Source: Lichenicola sp964248625
Lineage (GTDB): Bacteria; Pseudomonadota; Alphaproteobacteria; Acetobacterales; Acetobacteraceae
Direction: 5' to 3'
DNA: 6,542 bases
NCBI GenBank assembly: GCA_964248625.1
Contig: CAXTZG010000147.1
Coordinates: forward strand, 1-6,542
In this document: piece after piece, positions 1-6,021 of the stretch
Layout of the letters: each line of letters opens with the position of its first letter
Position numbering within the stretch: the first letter of the stretch is position 1
Made by a program: the position numbers and the translations under genes
The notes under the pieces: model-generated
Databases searched by the model: none
What the model was told of the DNA's origin: nothing
The model's input: the letters and a program-made list of their open reading frames with translations, nothing else

Positions 1-204
1 GGCGAACAGGCACATGCCGGTGCCGTCGTGGAACAGGATCTTGAGCATCCCGGCACGCCTGCCGCGGAACACGAACAGGTGGCCGCTGAACGGATCCGTC
101 CGCAGCACCTCCTGCACTAGCAATGACAGCCCGTCGAACCCCTTGCGCATGTCCGTCGGGCCAAGTGCTAGGTGGATGCGCACGCCCGCCGGCACGGTGA
201 TCAT
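1..204 (-). CDS. tnpB: IS66 family accessory protein TnpB (Orf2), N-terminal part
   Basis: This is the second gene of the IS66 element. TnpB is a small accessory protein of about 115 residues needed for IS66 transposition; its exact role is unclear. The first 68 residues are present and the rest lies beyond the left edge. Family hallmarks are clear: PTDMRKGFDGL at residues 16-26 and FVFRGRRAGMLKIL at about 44-57, followed by the start of the usual block that ends in a histidine, an aspartate and a glycine-rich turn. The ATG at 204 overlaps the tnpA stop in the four bases ATGA (201-204), the usual translational coupling of IS66 orf1 and orf2. No break is seen in the visible part. Confidence 0.9.
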   Translation of the reverse strand, partial: MITVPAGVRIHLALGPTDMRKGFDGLSLLVQEVLRTDPFSGHLFVFRGRRAGMLKILFHDGTGMCLFA

Positions 205-839
205 GCCGACGTCTCCAGCGCGGCAATCAGCCGCTGCAGAAGATCGATGTCGACGTCTTGGCCGACGCGGATCCGACGACCACCAAGCAGCTCGATCTCG
301 ATCTGCGCGACCGGCGCTGGATGTGCTGGCGGCGGGGGTGATAACGCCGAGAGCATGATCGCCTGCGCCTCAGCTGGCTCGCCGATCCGCACCGCGGCGA
401 ACGTAGCTGGCGGCTTGGCTTGGGGAGTCAGCATTGGTCTGGCGAAGGCACGAAGCCAGCGATGGACCACACTGGCGTGGATACCTTGTCGCCGAGCATA
501 TCGGGCAAGGGGCTGGCCCGAGTTGAGGCCGTCCCAGACCAGCTGACGTTTCTGCTCGTCGGTCCAGCGACGCCGAATGATCGGTGTCGCGACGGTCGGA
601 TCCCCCGGAACAGCACCAGGCCCCGACGGGCCGGCATAAGAGAATTCGCTTATGCTGGCCTCTGCCGGAGCACCGCCTGGCTCCGGCGCGGACCGTTGCC
701 GAACCGGCCCATAGAACCGCGTCCGCCACTTGCGTAGCTCCCGCGGCATAATGCCATGCTGCTGGCAGTAATCCCGCTGTGAACCACGCTGCCGCAGGAA
801 CGCGTCAACGTGGTCGCGCCAAAACTCGTCCTGCTCCAA
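201..839 (-). CDS. tnpA: IS66 family accessory protein TnpA (Orf1)
   Basis: This 212-residue protein is the first gene of the IS66 element and a probable DNA-binding accessory factor for TnpC. Residues about 5-42 (FW..HVDAFL through RKWRTRF) form a helix-turn-helix-like unit typical of IS66 Orf1. A second HTH-like stretch covers about 88-128 (IRRRWTDEQKRQLVW through VVHRW). The C-terminal tail ends in a GGRRIRVGQDVD segment and a leucine-rich helix, the usual Orf1 signature. The middle (about 50-82) and 135-175 are proline- and alanine-rich linkers. The start is TTG (837-839); GGGAG lies 7 nt upstream (plus strand 847-851) and the same TTG is kept in the second copy. The stop overlaps the tnpB ATG. 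The reading frame is intact. Confidence 0.88.
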   Translation of the reverse strand: MEQDEFWRDHVDAFLRQRGSQRDYCQQHGIMPRELRKWRTRFYGPVRQRSAPEPGGAPAEASISEFSYAGPSGPGAVPGDPTVATPIIRRRWTDEQKRQLVWDGLNSGQPLARYARRQGIHASVVHRWLRAFARPMLTPQAKPPATFAAVRIGEPAEAQAIMLSALSPPPPAHPAPVAQIEIELLGGRRIRVGQDVDIDLLQRLIAALETSA

Positions 840-892
840 CCCAGGGCTCCCAACCGTGAGTTACTGGCAAAGCAGAACGCGACCGCGGTGTC

Positions 893-916
893 AGCGTGTC
901 GAGACCGGACGCATAC
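893..916 (-). repeat. Terminal repeat of the first IS66 element
   Basis: These 24 bases match 2885-2908 at 23 positions (the difference is at 905). Read inward from 916 on the minus strand the end is GTATGCGTCCGGTCTCGAC, the form expected for an IS66-family terminal inverted repeat. Similarity between the two copies ends at its outer edge, which fixes the IS boundary. Confidence 0.75.
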
Positions 917-1592
917 CTGGGTGTTGCCACGTCACCCGAAGGCGTCGGCATCCCCATCGCAGCTGGAGGGCTCGCGACAGCCGGCGCCGGGATCGGCATC
1001 TACGAAGACGGGCTCAGGCGGTGGAACCAACAGGGCGACGCAGCCGTGACACCGCATGTCGATCCGCGGTCTCCGTCACCCCCGCTCGTGCCGCCTGTCG
1101 TGCTGCCGCCGATCGAAGGCTTCTCGACGGATCCCAAGGCGGCACGACCGCACAGTCTGGTCACGACGCCTGTCCAGCCGGCGCCGAGGAACGAAGGGCT
1201 GGTGGTCGAGCCGCCGCAGGGACCGACTATCGTCACCATCTATGGCGACAGGAGGGAGCCGGGTAAAATACAACCTGGTTCTCAGAACAAGCACGATCTG
1301 ACATCGAAGGGATACATCGAAGGTCGTTCTCCAACGACGCATCCGGATGTGGACGCATTGCACGATGCTCATGGAGGGCACGGAGAACCTGGGGATCCCA
1401 CCACACCGCGGGGGGCAACCAGGCTTCAGCGAACGCTTCGATAGGGGTGGAGAAATCGTCGGCATCCATCGCGATGACAAGACTGGTATCGAAACACCAA
1501 CGACGCGTGGCACAATCCACTACAGCAAGCATGGCGCTCGTATCGTTCCAGCGCCTCCAAAATCACCGATGCCGAGAGTCCCGAAACCATGA
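896..1592 (+). pseudogene. Polymorphic toxin C-terminal fragment, type 50 toxin domain; 5' end cut by IS66, frameshifted
   Basis: The open frame begins at a GTG inside the IS end, but the native gene starts at 917, so the N-terminal delivery part is missing. Read in order it shows a glycine/alanine-rich hydrophobic stretch (about 945-1010, VGIPIAAGGLATAGAGIGIY), a proline-rich linker (about 1060-1240), then a C-terminal domain from about 1283. The domain starts NKHDLTSKGYIEGRSPTTHP and ends GTIHYSKHGARIVPAPP, the pattern I associate with the polymorphic toxin type 50 family; RNase activity has been proposed for it, which I cannot confirm here. The first frame runs to 1444 and the second half is in the next frame (open to 1592). 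Removing one G from the run at 1410-1415 joins them as PRG-QPGFSERFD; the GGG at 1376-1378 is an alternative site. The restored fragment would be about 231 residues. Its stop overlaps the immunity gene start (ATGA, 1589-1592). Base composition is less GC-rich than the right half, suggesting transfer. Confidence 0.68.
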
Positions 1593-2002
1593 CGTTGTTC
1601 CGGGCGGACGCGATAGAAGGGATCCTCCTGTCCGCCGATTGTGGCCTGTGGGGACAGGTTCCAGCTTCCCTGCGGGCGTTGTCTTTCTCGTTCGATGATT
1701 CAACCTATCTGATCACCTTTAAGGCCGAGGTCGACAAGGAGATCATCGTTGAGGATGACGATTGGGAGGCCTTGTTCTTTGTCAAAAACGAGATTGGCAG
1801 CGACGGACTTCTGGGCTGGGAGGTGCGGGTGGTCATGGATATTGTCCTGGTGCTGGCGGGCCAGCTGCTCGATCCGCTGCCGGACGGCGTCGTCTTTCTC
1901 CGGGTTGGAGAGCAGGTTTCGGAAGGCTATGGCGGAGCCATGCCGCATCCGCGCTCCAGGGCCCACTTGATCCCGCATGCGCCACCCTACGAGGAGGAGT
2001 GA
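1589..2002 (+). CDS. Probable immunity protein for the type 50 toxin
   Basis: This 137-residue cytoplasmic-type protein has no signal peptide. It would bind and neutralise the toxin encoded just upstream. The sequence shows a LSADCGLWGQVPASLRALSF block (residues 15-33), a beta-rich stretch, a strongly acidic segment at 46-61 (EVDKEIIVEDDDWEA), and a hydrophobic strand near 81-95 followed by DPLPDGVVFLR. The WGQVPxSLR block, then acidic E/D residues, then a final strand is a pattern I recall from small proteins found beside polymorphic toxins, but I cannot name the Pfam family. The ATG overlaps the toxin stop in ATGA, so translation is probably coupled; only a weak GAGAG lies upstream. The tail after about residue 112 is low-complexity and may be read-through. 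The frame is intact although the toxin gene is broken. Function is inferred mainly from position. Confidence 0.68.
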   Translation: MTLFRADAIEGILLSADCGLWGQVPASLRALSFSFDDSTYLITFKAEVDKEIIVEDDDWEALFFVKNEIGSDGLLGWEVRVVMDIVLVLAGQLLDPLPDGVVFLRVGEQVSEGYGGAMPHPRSRAHLIPHAPPYEEE

Positions 2003-2108
2003 GCCGTGCTGGCGAAACATGAAGTGGGGCTGCAGGTGGTGCATCGTCCGCCTTGTGTGTCGTCGAACTCGCTTGTTTGCTGCCGATAGACTTACATCGA
2101 CGGTCTTG
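2003..2108. other. Intergenic gap between immunity gene and IS66 remnant
   Basis: I see no gene in these 106 bases. They should hold the tnpC-side end of the second IS66 element. The only candidate terminal repeat is around 2039-2062, where a GTCCG (2046-2050) sits roughly as in the opposite end, but the match is poor and the expected 8-bp duplication (ttctcgaa) is not beside it. The true left border of the remnant is therefore unresolved and may have been deleted. Confidence 0.5.
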
Positions 2109-2448
2109 TCAGCGCTCCTCAGGAGACTCAGCGGTGGCTCGATCATGTGACCAGGGCAGCAGATCGCCGAGGCAGTTCGCCGGGTAATCGTCTACCATAT
2201 GCGTCAGGCTGTCGCGCAACCACGCGTATGGCTCGACACTGTTGAGCTTGGCTGTCTCGACCAGCGACGCGACGATCGCCCAGCGCCGGGCGCCGCCCTC
2301 GCTGCCGGCGAACACGCTGTTCTTGCGCCCCAACGCGATCGGCCGGATCGCCCGTTCAACGGGATTGGTGTCCAGGTCAATGTGGCCATTGTTTAAGGAA
2401 CCGGGTCAGCGCCGACCAGCGCCCGAGCGCATAGCGGATCGCCTCAGC
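2109..2448 (-). pseudogene. tnpC: IS66 transposase TnpC, C-terminal fragment with frameshift
   Basis: About 112 residues of the IS66 DDE transposase C-terminus remain. From the deletion junction the text runs AEAIRYALGRWSALTRFL, then shifts frame, then NNGHIDLDTNPVERAIRPIALGRKN and on to the C-terminal domain (FAGSEGGARRWAIV, SLVETAKLN, LLPW) and the stop at 2109-2111. NPVERAIRP carries the glutamate that is the last residue of the catalytic DDE triad; both aspartates are in the deleted part. Dropping one T from the plus-strand run 2392-2394 restores the frame exactly at RFL-NNGH. The alanine codon at 2446-2448 follows directly on the TnpA tryptophan codon at 2449-2451. Confidence 0.82.
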
Positions 2449-2833
2449 CCAGCGATGGACCGCGTTGGCGTGGATACCATGACGTCGGGCATATCGGGGC
2501 AAGAGGCTGGCCCGAGTTGAGGCCCTCCCAGACCAGCTGGCATTTCTGCTCCTCGGTCCAGCGACGCCGGATGACCGGTGTCGCGACGGTCAAGTCACTT
2601 GAAGCGACGTCAGGCTCCGAAGGGCGGGCATAAGAGAATTCGCCTATGCCCGCCTCTGCCAAAGCAGTGCCTGGCTCCGATGTGGGCCGCTGCCGAACCG
2701 GCCCATAGAACCGCGTGCGCCACTTACGTAGCTTGCGCGGCGGGATCCGACGCTGCTGGCAGTAGTCCCGCTGCGAGCCACGCTGCCGCAGGAACGCGTC
2801 AACGTGGCCGCGCCAGAAATCATCCTGCTCCAA
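2449..2833 (-). pseudogene. tnpA: IS66 accessory protein TnpA, N-terminal fragment with frameshift
   Basis: The first 112 residues align without gaps to the TnpA at 201-839, from the same TTG start (2831-2833) to GLNSGQPLA. There a fourth G in the plus-strand run 2496-2499 (three in the first copy) shifts the frame and gives a spurious end at 2444. Correcting it restores RYARRHGIHANAVHRW, matching the first copy's second HTH-like unit, up to the deletion junction at 2448/2449. The last third of TnpA is missing. No function is expected. Confidence 0.82.
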
Positions 2834-2884
2834 CCCAGGGCTCCAACGTGAGTCGCTGGCAAAGCAGAACGCGACTGCGACAAC

Positions 2885-2908
2885 AGCGTGTCGAGATCGG
2901 ACGCATAC
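2885..2908 (-). repeat. Terminal repeat of the IS66 remnant
   Basis: This is the outer end of the second IS66 copy, reading GTATGCGTCCGATCTCGAC inward from 2908 on the minus strand. It is identical to 893-916 except for one base. The sequence just outside it (2909-2916, ttctcgaa) would be one copy of the expected 8-bp target duplication; I did not find the partner near the left side of the remnant. Confidence 0.72.
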
Positions 2909-2920
2909 TTCTCGAAAGCC

Positions 2921-2942
2921 GACCGACCGCTTCCGGCCGGTC
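2921..2942 (-). terminator. Possible terminator hairpin downstream of rocD
   Basis: The arms gaccgacc (2921-2928) and ggccggtc (2935-2942) can pair over 8 bp with one mismatch around a 6-base loop. Read on the minus strand it comes about 50 nt after the rocD stop and is followed by GGCTTTCG, so the U-tract is poor. It may serve as a weak intrinsic terminator for the serB-rocD operon. It sits 13 bp from the IS66 end. Confidence 0.35.
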
Positions 2943-2990
2943 CTGCCGAGGGTGCAACCTCTGCTTTCGCAGCATCGGTGCGCTAAGCCC

Positions 2991-4199
2991 CTAGCCGTCC
3001 GTCAGGGCGCGCGCGAACCGGTCCACCGCCCAGTCCACGGTGTCCGCGTCGATCACCAGCGGCGGGGCGACGCGGATGGTGTGGGTGTGGGTTTCCTTGC
3101 ACAGGATGCCGTCGTGGCGCAGCCGCTCGCAGAAGCGACGCGCGCCGCCCGCGGCCGGGTCGAGCTCGATGGCGATCATCAGGCCCCGGCCCCTGACCTC
3201 GCGGATCACCCCGGTCCGGATCGCGCCCAGCCCGTCCTGGAAGCGGCGTCCCATGCGCGCGGCGTTGCCGATCATGTCCTCCTCGACCAGCACCTTCAGC
3301 GCCATGCGCGACACGGCGCAGGCGAGCGGGTTGCCGCCGAAGGTCGAGCCGTGCTCGCCCGGCTTCAGCACGCCCATCGCCGCCTGGTGGCTGAGCACCG
3401 CCGAGACCGGATAGAAGCCGCCGGACAGCGCCTTGCCGATCAGCGTGAGGTCGGCCTCGATGCCCGCATGCTCCTCGGCCAGCAGGGTGCCGGTGCGGCC
3501 GAGGCCGGTCTGGATCTCGTCGAGGATCAGCAGCACGTCGTGTTGCGTGCAGAGCGCGCGGGCCCGGCGCAGGAAGTCGTCCGGCGGGATGACGACGCCG
3601 GCCTCGCCCTGGATCGGCTCGACCAGGAAGGCGGCGGTGCGCGGGGTGATGGCGGCTTCCAGCGCGTCGGCGTCGCCGTAGGGGACGATGCGGAAGCCGG
3701 GCGTGAAGGGGCCGAAATCGGCGCGGGACTGGTCGTCGGTGCTGAACGAGATGACCGACAGGGTGCGGCCGTGGAAGTTGCCGTCGCAGACGATGATCTC
3801 GGCCTGGCCGTCCGGCACGCCCTTGACCTGGTAAGCCCATTTGCGGGCGACCTTGAGGGCGCTCTCCACCGCCTCGGCGCCGGAGTTCATCGGCAGCACG
3901 CGGGTGGAGTTGGTGAGCTGGCAGAGCTCCTCGTAGAACAGGCCGAGCTGGTCGTTGTGGAACGCCCGCGAGGTCAGCGTCAGCCGCCCGGCCTGCTCGG
4001 TCAGGGCTGCCAGGATGCGCGGATGGCAGTGGCCCTGGTTCACCGCGGAATAGGCAGCCAGGCAGTCGAGGTAGCGCCGGCCGTCGAGATCCCAGACCCA
4101 GACGCCCTCGCCGCGGCACAGCATCACGTCGAGCGGCTTGTAGTTGCCGGCGCCGTAGAGCGCTTCCCGGGCGAGCAGCTGGTCGGTCAGTGTCGGCAT
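2991..4199 (-). CDS. rocD: Ornithine aminotransferase (ornithine--oxo-acid transaminase)
   Basis: This 402-residue protein is a PLP-dependent class III aminotransferase. It transfers the delta-amino group of ornithine to 2-oxoglutarate, giving glutamate-5-semialdehyde and glutamate, and so links arginine/ornithine breakdown to proline and glutamate. It acts in the cytoplasm. Length is normal for RocD. Visible motifs are YLDCLAAYSAVNQGHCHP (43-60), NSGAEAVE (105-112, phosphate-binding turn), FHGRT (142-146), LILDEIQTGLGRTG (224-237) with the ring-nitrogen aspartate D227, and the PLP lysine K256 in LIGKALSGGFYP, then GEHGSTFGGNPLA (281-293). AYSAVNQGHCHP and FSTDD...FGPFTPGF favour ornithine aminotransferase over ArgD, GabT or BioA. 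The start is ATG at 4199, with GGAGGT (plus strand 4204-4209) 4 nt before it, a strong site. It is the last gene of the operon, 28 nt after the metallophosphoesterase. All catalytic residues are present. Confidence 0.92.
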   Translation of the reverse strand: MPTLTDQLLAREALYGAGNYKPLDVMLCRGEGVWVWDLDGRRYLDCLAAYSAVNQGHCHPRILAALTEQAGRLTLTSRAFHNDQLGLFYEELCQLTNSTRVLPMNSGAEAVESALKVARKWAYQVKGVPDGQAEIIVCDGNFHGRTLSVISFSTDDQSRADFGPFTPGFRIVPYGDADALEAAITPRTAAFLVEPIQGEAGVVIPPDDFLRRARALCTQHDVLLILDEIQTGLGRTGTLLAEEHAGIEADLTLIGKALSGGFYPVSAVLSHQAAMGVLKPGEHGSTFGGNPLACAVSRMALKVLVEEDMIGNAARMGRRFQDGLGAIRTGVIREVRGRGLMIAIELDPAAGGARRFCERLRHDGILCKETHTHTIRVAPPLVIDADTVDWAVDRFARALTDG

Positions 4200-4203
4200 G
4201 CGG

Positions 4204-4209
4204 ACCTCC
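4204..4209 (-). promoter_or_regulatory. Shine-Dalgarno of rocD
   Basis: GGAGGT on the minus strand, 4 nt before the rocD ATG, lies in the 28-nt gap after the phosphoesterase stop. It is the best ribosome-binding site in the operon and fixes the rocD start. It suggests rocD is translated independently of the two genes before it, which are coupled to each other. Confidence 0.75.
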
Positions 4210-4227
4210 GGCCGGCGCGCGGCCGTA

Positions 4228-5043
4228 TCAGCAGGCCTCGGCCACCGCGCGGATGCGGGCGACGGAGCTGTCGTTCGATGGGATCACGGACAGCACCAGA
4301 TCGTCCAGGAAATCGAGGTTCTGCGCGCGCGGGCCGGCGGCGTTGGTGACAATGCGGGTGCCGCCCGGCCGGACCAGGGAGTGGGTCCGGTGGGTGTGGC
4401 CGTGGATCCAGAGATCGACCAGGCCGGTATCGGTCAGATGCGACAGGTCCGAGGCCGAGTTGCCGGCGGCCCAGCCGCCCCAGAGATGCTCGGGCATGCA
4501 GAGCGGATGCGGCGCGTGGTGGGTGACGACCACCACCGGCCGGCCGTTGCGTGGCCCCGACAGCTGCGCTTCCAGCCGGGCGCGCAGCAGGTTGTGCTGG
4601 CGGGCGGCGTCGGCGTTGGTGAGCAGGCGGTGGCCCTCGACGCCGGCGGCGACGTGGATCGGCTCGCCGGTCAGCGCGCCCGGCTGGATCGCATGGCCGC
4701 CGAGCCAGCCATCCGCCCACAGCGTGCCGCCCAGGAAGCGCAGGCCGCCGATCTCCGCCTCGTTGCCTTCGAGCAGGGTGACGCCGAGGCGGGCGGCTTC
4801 CGCACGGGCAGGCTCCAGATCGGCCGGCACCGCGCCGTTCCAGTATTCGTGGTTGCCCATCACGAACACCGCCGGCCGCCCGCCCGCGAGCTGAGAGACG
4901 ATCCGCAGCGCCTGCGCCGGATCGCCCTCGAACACGTCGCCCGCCGCCACCAGCACGTCGAAGTCCGGCCGGGTGGGGTGGTAGGATTGCGGATAGGGAC
5001 TGGTCTCGAGATGCAGATCCGACAGGATCCAGAGCCGGGTCAT
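4228..5043 (-). CDS. Calcineurin-like metallophosphoesterase
   Basis: This 271-residue cytoplasmic protein belongs to the calcineurin-like, two-metal phosphoesterase superfamily. The metal-binding motifs appear in the expected order: SDLHLE (8-13; D9, H11), GDVFEG (35-40; D36), GNHEYW (63-68; N64, H65), THHAPHP (174-180; H175) and HGHTH (214-218). No signal peptide or membrane segment is visible. The substrate cannot be read from the sequence; family members act on phosphoproteins, nucleotides or nucleic acids. The ATG at 5041-5043 overlaps the serB stop in ATGA (5040-5043), and no Shine-Dalgarno precedes it, so translation is probably coupled to serB. The frame stays open far upstream through serB on the same strand, but that part is low-complexity out-of-frame text; the MTRLWILSDLHLE start is the right one. 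The protein ends in a single cysteine after an alanine-rich helix. Confidence 0.88.
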   Translation of the reverse strand: MTRLWILSDLHLETSPYPQSYHPTRPDFDVLVAAGDVFEGDPAQALRIVSQLAGGRPAVFVMGNHEYWNGAVPADLEPARAEAARLGVTLLEGNEAEIGGLRFLGGTLWADGWLGGHAIQPGALTGEPIHVAAGVEGHRLLTNADAARQHNLLRARLEAQLSGPRNGRPVVVVTHHAPHPLCMPEHLWGGWAAGNSASDLSHLTDTGLVDLWIHGHTHRTHSLVRPGGTRIVTNAAGPRAQNLDFLDDLVLSVIPSNDSSVARIRAVAEAC

Positions 5044-5930
5044 TCGGTGAAGTCCGCGGCGCGGTAGCCCTGCGCGAACAGCAGCGCGCGCAGGTCGGCA
5101 TGGTCGACGCGGTTGGGCACGGCTCCGGCCACCACCGGCCTGGCGTGAAAGGCGATGCCGACGCCGGCCTCGCGCAGCATGTCGAGGTCGTTGGCGCCGT
5201 CGCCGACCGCCAGGGTGGCGGCCATGCGAAGACCGCGGGACCCGGCCAGGCTGCGCAGGGATTCGAGCTTGGCTTCCCGGCCCAGGATCGGCTCGGCGAC
5301 GCGGCCGGTCAGCCTGTCCGCCTCGATGCCGAGCTGGTTGGCGTGGTGGATGTCGAAGCCGCACGCCGCCGCGACCCGGGCCGTGAACCAGGTGAAGCCG
5401 CCGGACACCAGGGCGGTGGTGGCGTTGTGCGCCCGCATCGTGGCGACCAAAGTGCGGGCGCCGGGCGTCAGGCGGGTCGCGGCCCAGGTGGCGTCGAGCG
5501 CGGAGGCCTCGAGGCCCTTCAGCAGCGCCACCCGTTCGCGCAGTGCTCCCGCGAAGTCGATCTCGCCGTTCATGCTGCGCGCGGTGATCGCCGCGACCCG
5601 TTCGCCGACGCCGGCACGGACGGCCAGCTCGTCCAGCGTCTCGGAGCAGACGATGGTGCTGTCCATGTCGGCGACCAGCAGCCCCTTGCGCCGGCCCCGC
5701 GTGCGGGTCAGCAGCACGTCGATCGACTGCTCGGCGAAGCGGGCGCGGACCTCGTCGAGGCAGGGGCCGCCGGGCGACGGGGCGGAGCAGGGGATGTCGG
5801 CCGCCTCGCCGTCCGACAGGATCACGGCCGGGAGCCCGGAGACGAGCTCGCGCGCCGCGTCGATCGCGGCCCGGGTCAGGAGCACGGCCTCGCGTCGGGC
5901 GACCAGCGTGAGCATATAAGGCAGCGTCAT
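5040..5930 (-). CDS. serB: Phosphoserine phosphatase
   Basis: This 296-residue HAD-superfamily enzyme carries out the last step of serine biosynthesis, hydrolysing O-phospho-L-serine to serine and phosphate with Mg2+ in the cytoplasm. HAD motif I is DMDST (88-92), with nucleophile D88 and acid/base D90, followed by C95-S96-E97; E97 is the usual substrate-binding glutamate. Motif II is SGGFTWF (176-182), the motif III lysine is K221 in GREAKLESL, and motif IV is GDGANDLDML (243-252) with D244 and D248. The first 80 or so residues form the variable N-terminal region common in alphaproteobacterial SerB. Length is typical. The ATG at 5930 has only a weak upstream site; M6 (MLTLVARRE) is an alternative start. 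It is first in a minus-strand operon with the phosphoesterase and rocD, and divergent from miaA across 91 bp. All catalytic residues are present. Confidence 0.93.
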   Translation of the reverse strand: MTLPYMLTLVARREAVLLTRAAIDAARELVSGLPAVILSDGEAADIPCSAPSPGGPCLDEVRARFAEQSIDVLLTRTRGRRKGLLVADMDSTIVCSETLDELAVRAGVGERVAAITARSMNGEIDFAGALRERVALLKGLEASALDATWAATRLTPGARTLVATMRAHNATTALVSGGFTWFTARVAAACGFDIHHANQLGIEADRLTGRVAEPILGREAKLESLRSLAGSRGLRMAATLAVGDGANDLDMLREAGVGIAFHARPVVAGAVPNRVDHADLRALLFAQGYRAADFTE

Positions 5931-6021
5931 GACGGGAGGCGGAACGTCCAGCTGTGATGCGGCGTGTGGCGGGCGGTGGGAGGATCATGCAGTCGGGCGG
6001 CGTGGGCAAGGCAGGCCAGCC
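5931..6021. promoter_or_regulatory. Divergent serB / miaA intergenic region
   Basis: These 91 bases separate two outward-reading genes and must hold the serB promoter and probably that of miaA. The stretch is very GC-rich and I cannot pick a convincing -35/-10 pair on either strand. A strong Shine-Dalgarno-like GGGAGG (5978-5983) belongs to a 15-codon ORF listed separately. Confidence 0.45.

Larger units (their letters stand above)
1..916 (-). mobile_element. IS66-family insertion sequence, one end (partial, runs off left edge)
   Basis: This is the tnpA-side end of an IS66-family element read on the minus strand. It contains tnpA (201-839) and the first 68 codons of tnpB (1-204); tnpC, the DDE transposase, should lie to the left of the window. 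The outer end is placed at 916: read from there on the minus strand the sequence begins GTATGCGTCCGGTCTCGAC, a typical IS66 terminal repeat, and 23 of the last 24 bases are shared with the second IS66 copy at 2885-2908, after which similarity stops. IS66 elements normally duplicate 8 bp of target, so 917-924 (ctgggtgt) is the predicted duplication; its partner is outside the window. The insertion lies in a polymorphic-toxin gene. The tnpA and tnpB parts seen are open, so the element may be intact. Confidence 0.85.
2109..2908 (-). mobile_element. Internally deleted IS66-family remnant
   Basis: This is a second IS66-type element in the same orientation as the first. It keeps one terminal repeat (2885-2908), the first part of tnpA (2833 down to 2449) and the last part of tnpC (2448 down to 2109). 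The rest of tnpA, all of tnpB and most of tnpC are missing. Over the first 112 TnpA residues it differs from the first copy at about 25 positions without gaps, so the two are related but distinct elements rather than a recent duplication. It cannot encode its own transposition proteins. The left boundary given is the tnpC stop; the element may extend to about 2039. The right end lies about 80 bp past the rocD stop. Confidence 0.8.

Noticed and set aside
1233..1532. Minus-strand open frames opposite the toxin remnant
   Set aside because: They lack recognisable motifs, and the plus-strand reading carries the toxin-domain pattern on both sides of the frameshift.
2039..2062. Candidate second terminal repeat of the IS66 remnant
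   Set aside because: Only GTCCG and a few scattered bases agree with the opposite end, a gap is needed, and the predicted 8-bp duplication is absent.
1700..2146. A 148-codon minus-strand open frame opposite the immunity gene
   Set aside because: The plus-strand frame has a coupled start with the toxin and an immunity-like pattern; the minus frame resembles no family and runs into the IS remnant flank.
2952..4349. A 465-codon plus-strand open frame opposite rocD
   Set aside because: It is antisense to a complete ornithine aminotransferase with all motifs; the product is low-complexity in Ala, Gly, Arg, Asp and Val, typical of GC-rich shadow frames.
5100..5957. Two long plus-strand open frames opposite serB
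   Set aside because: serB has every HAD motif intact on the minus strand; the opposite frames are compositionally biased shadows.
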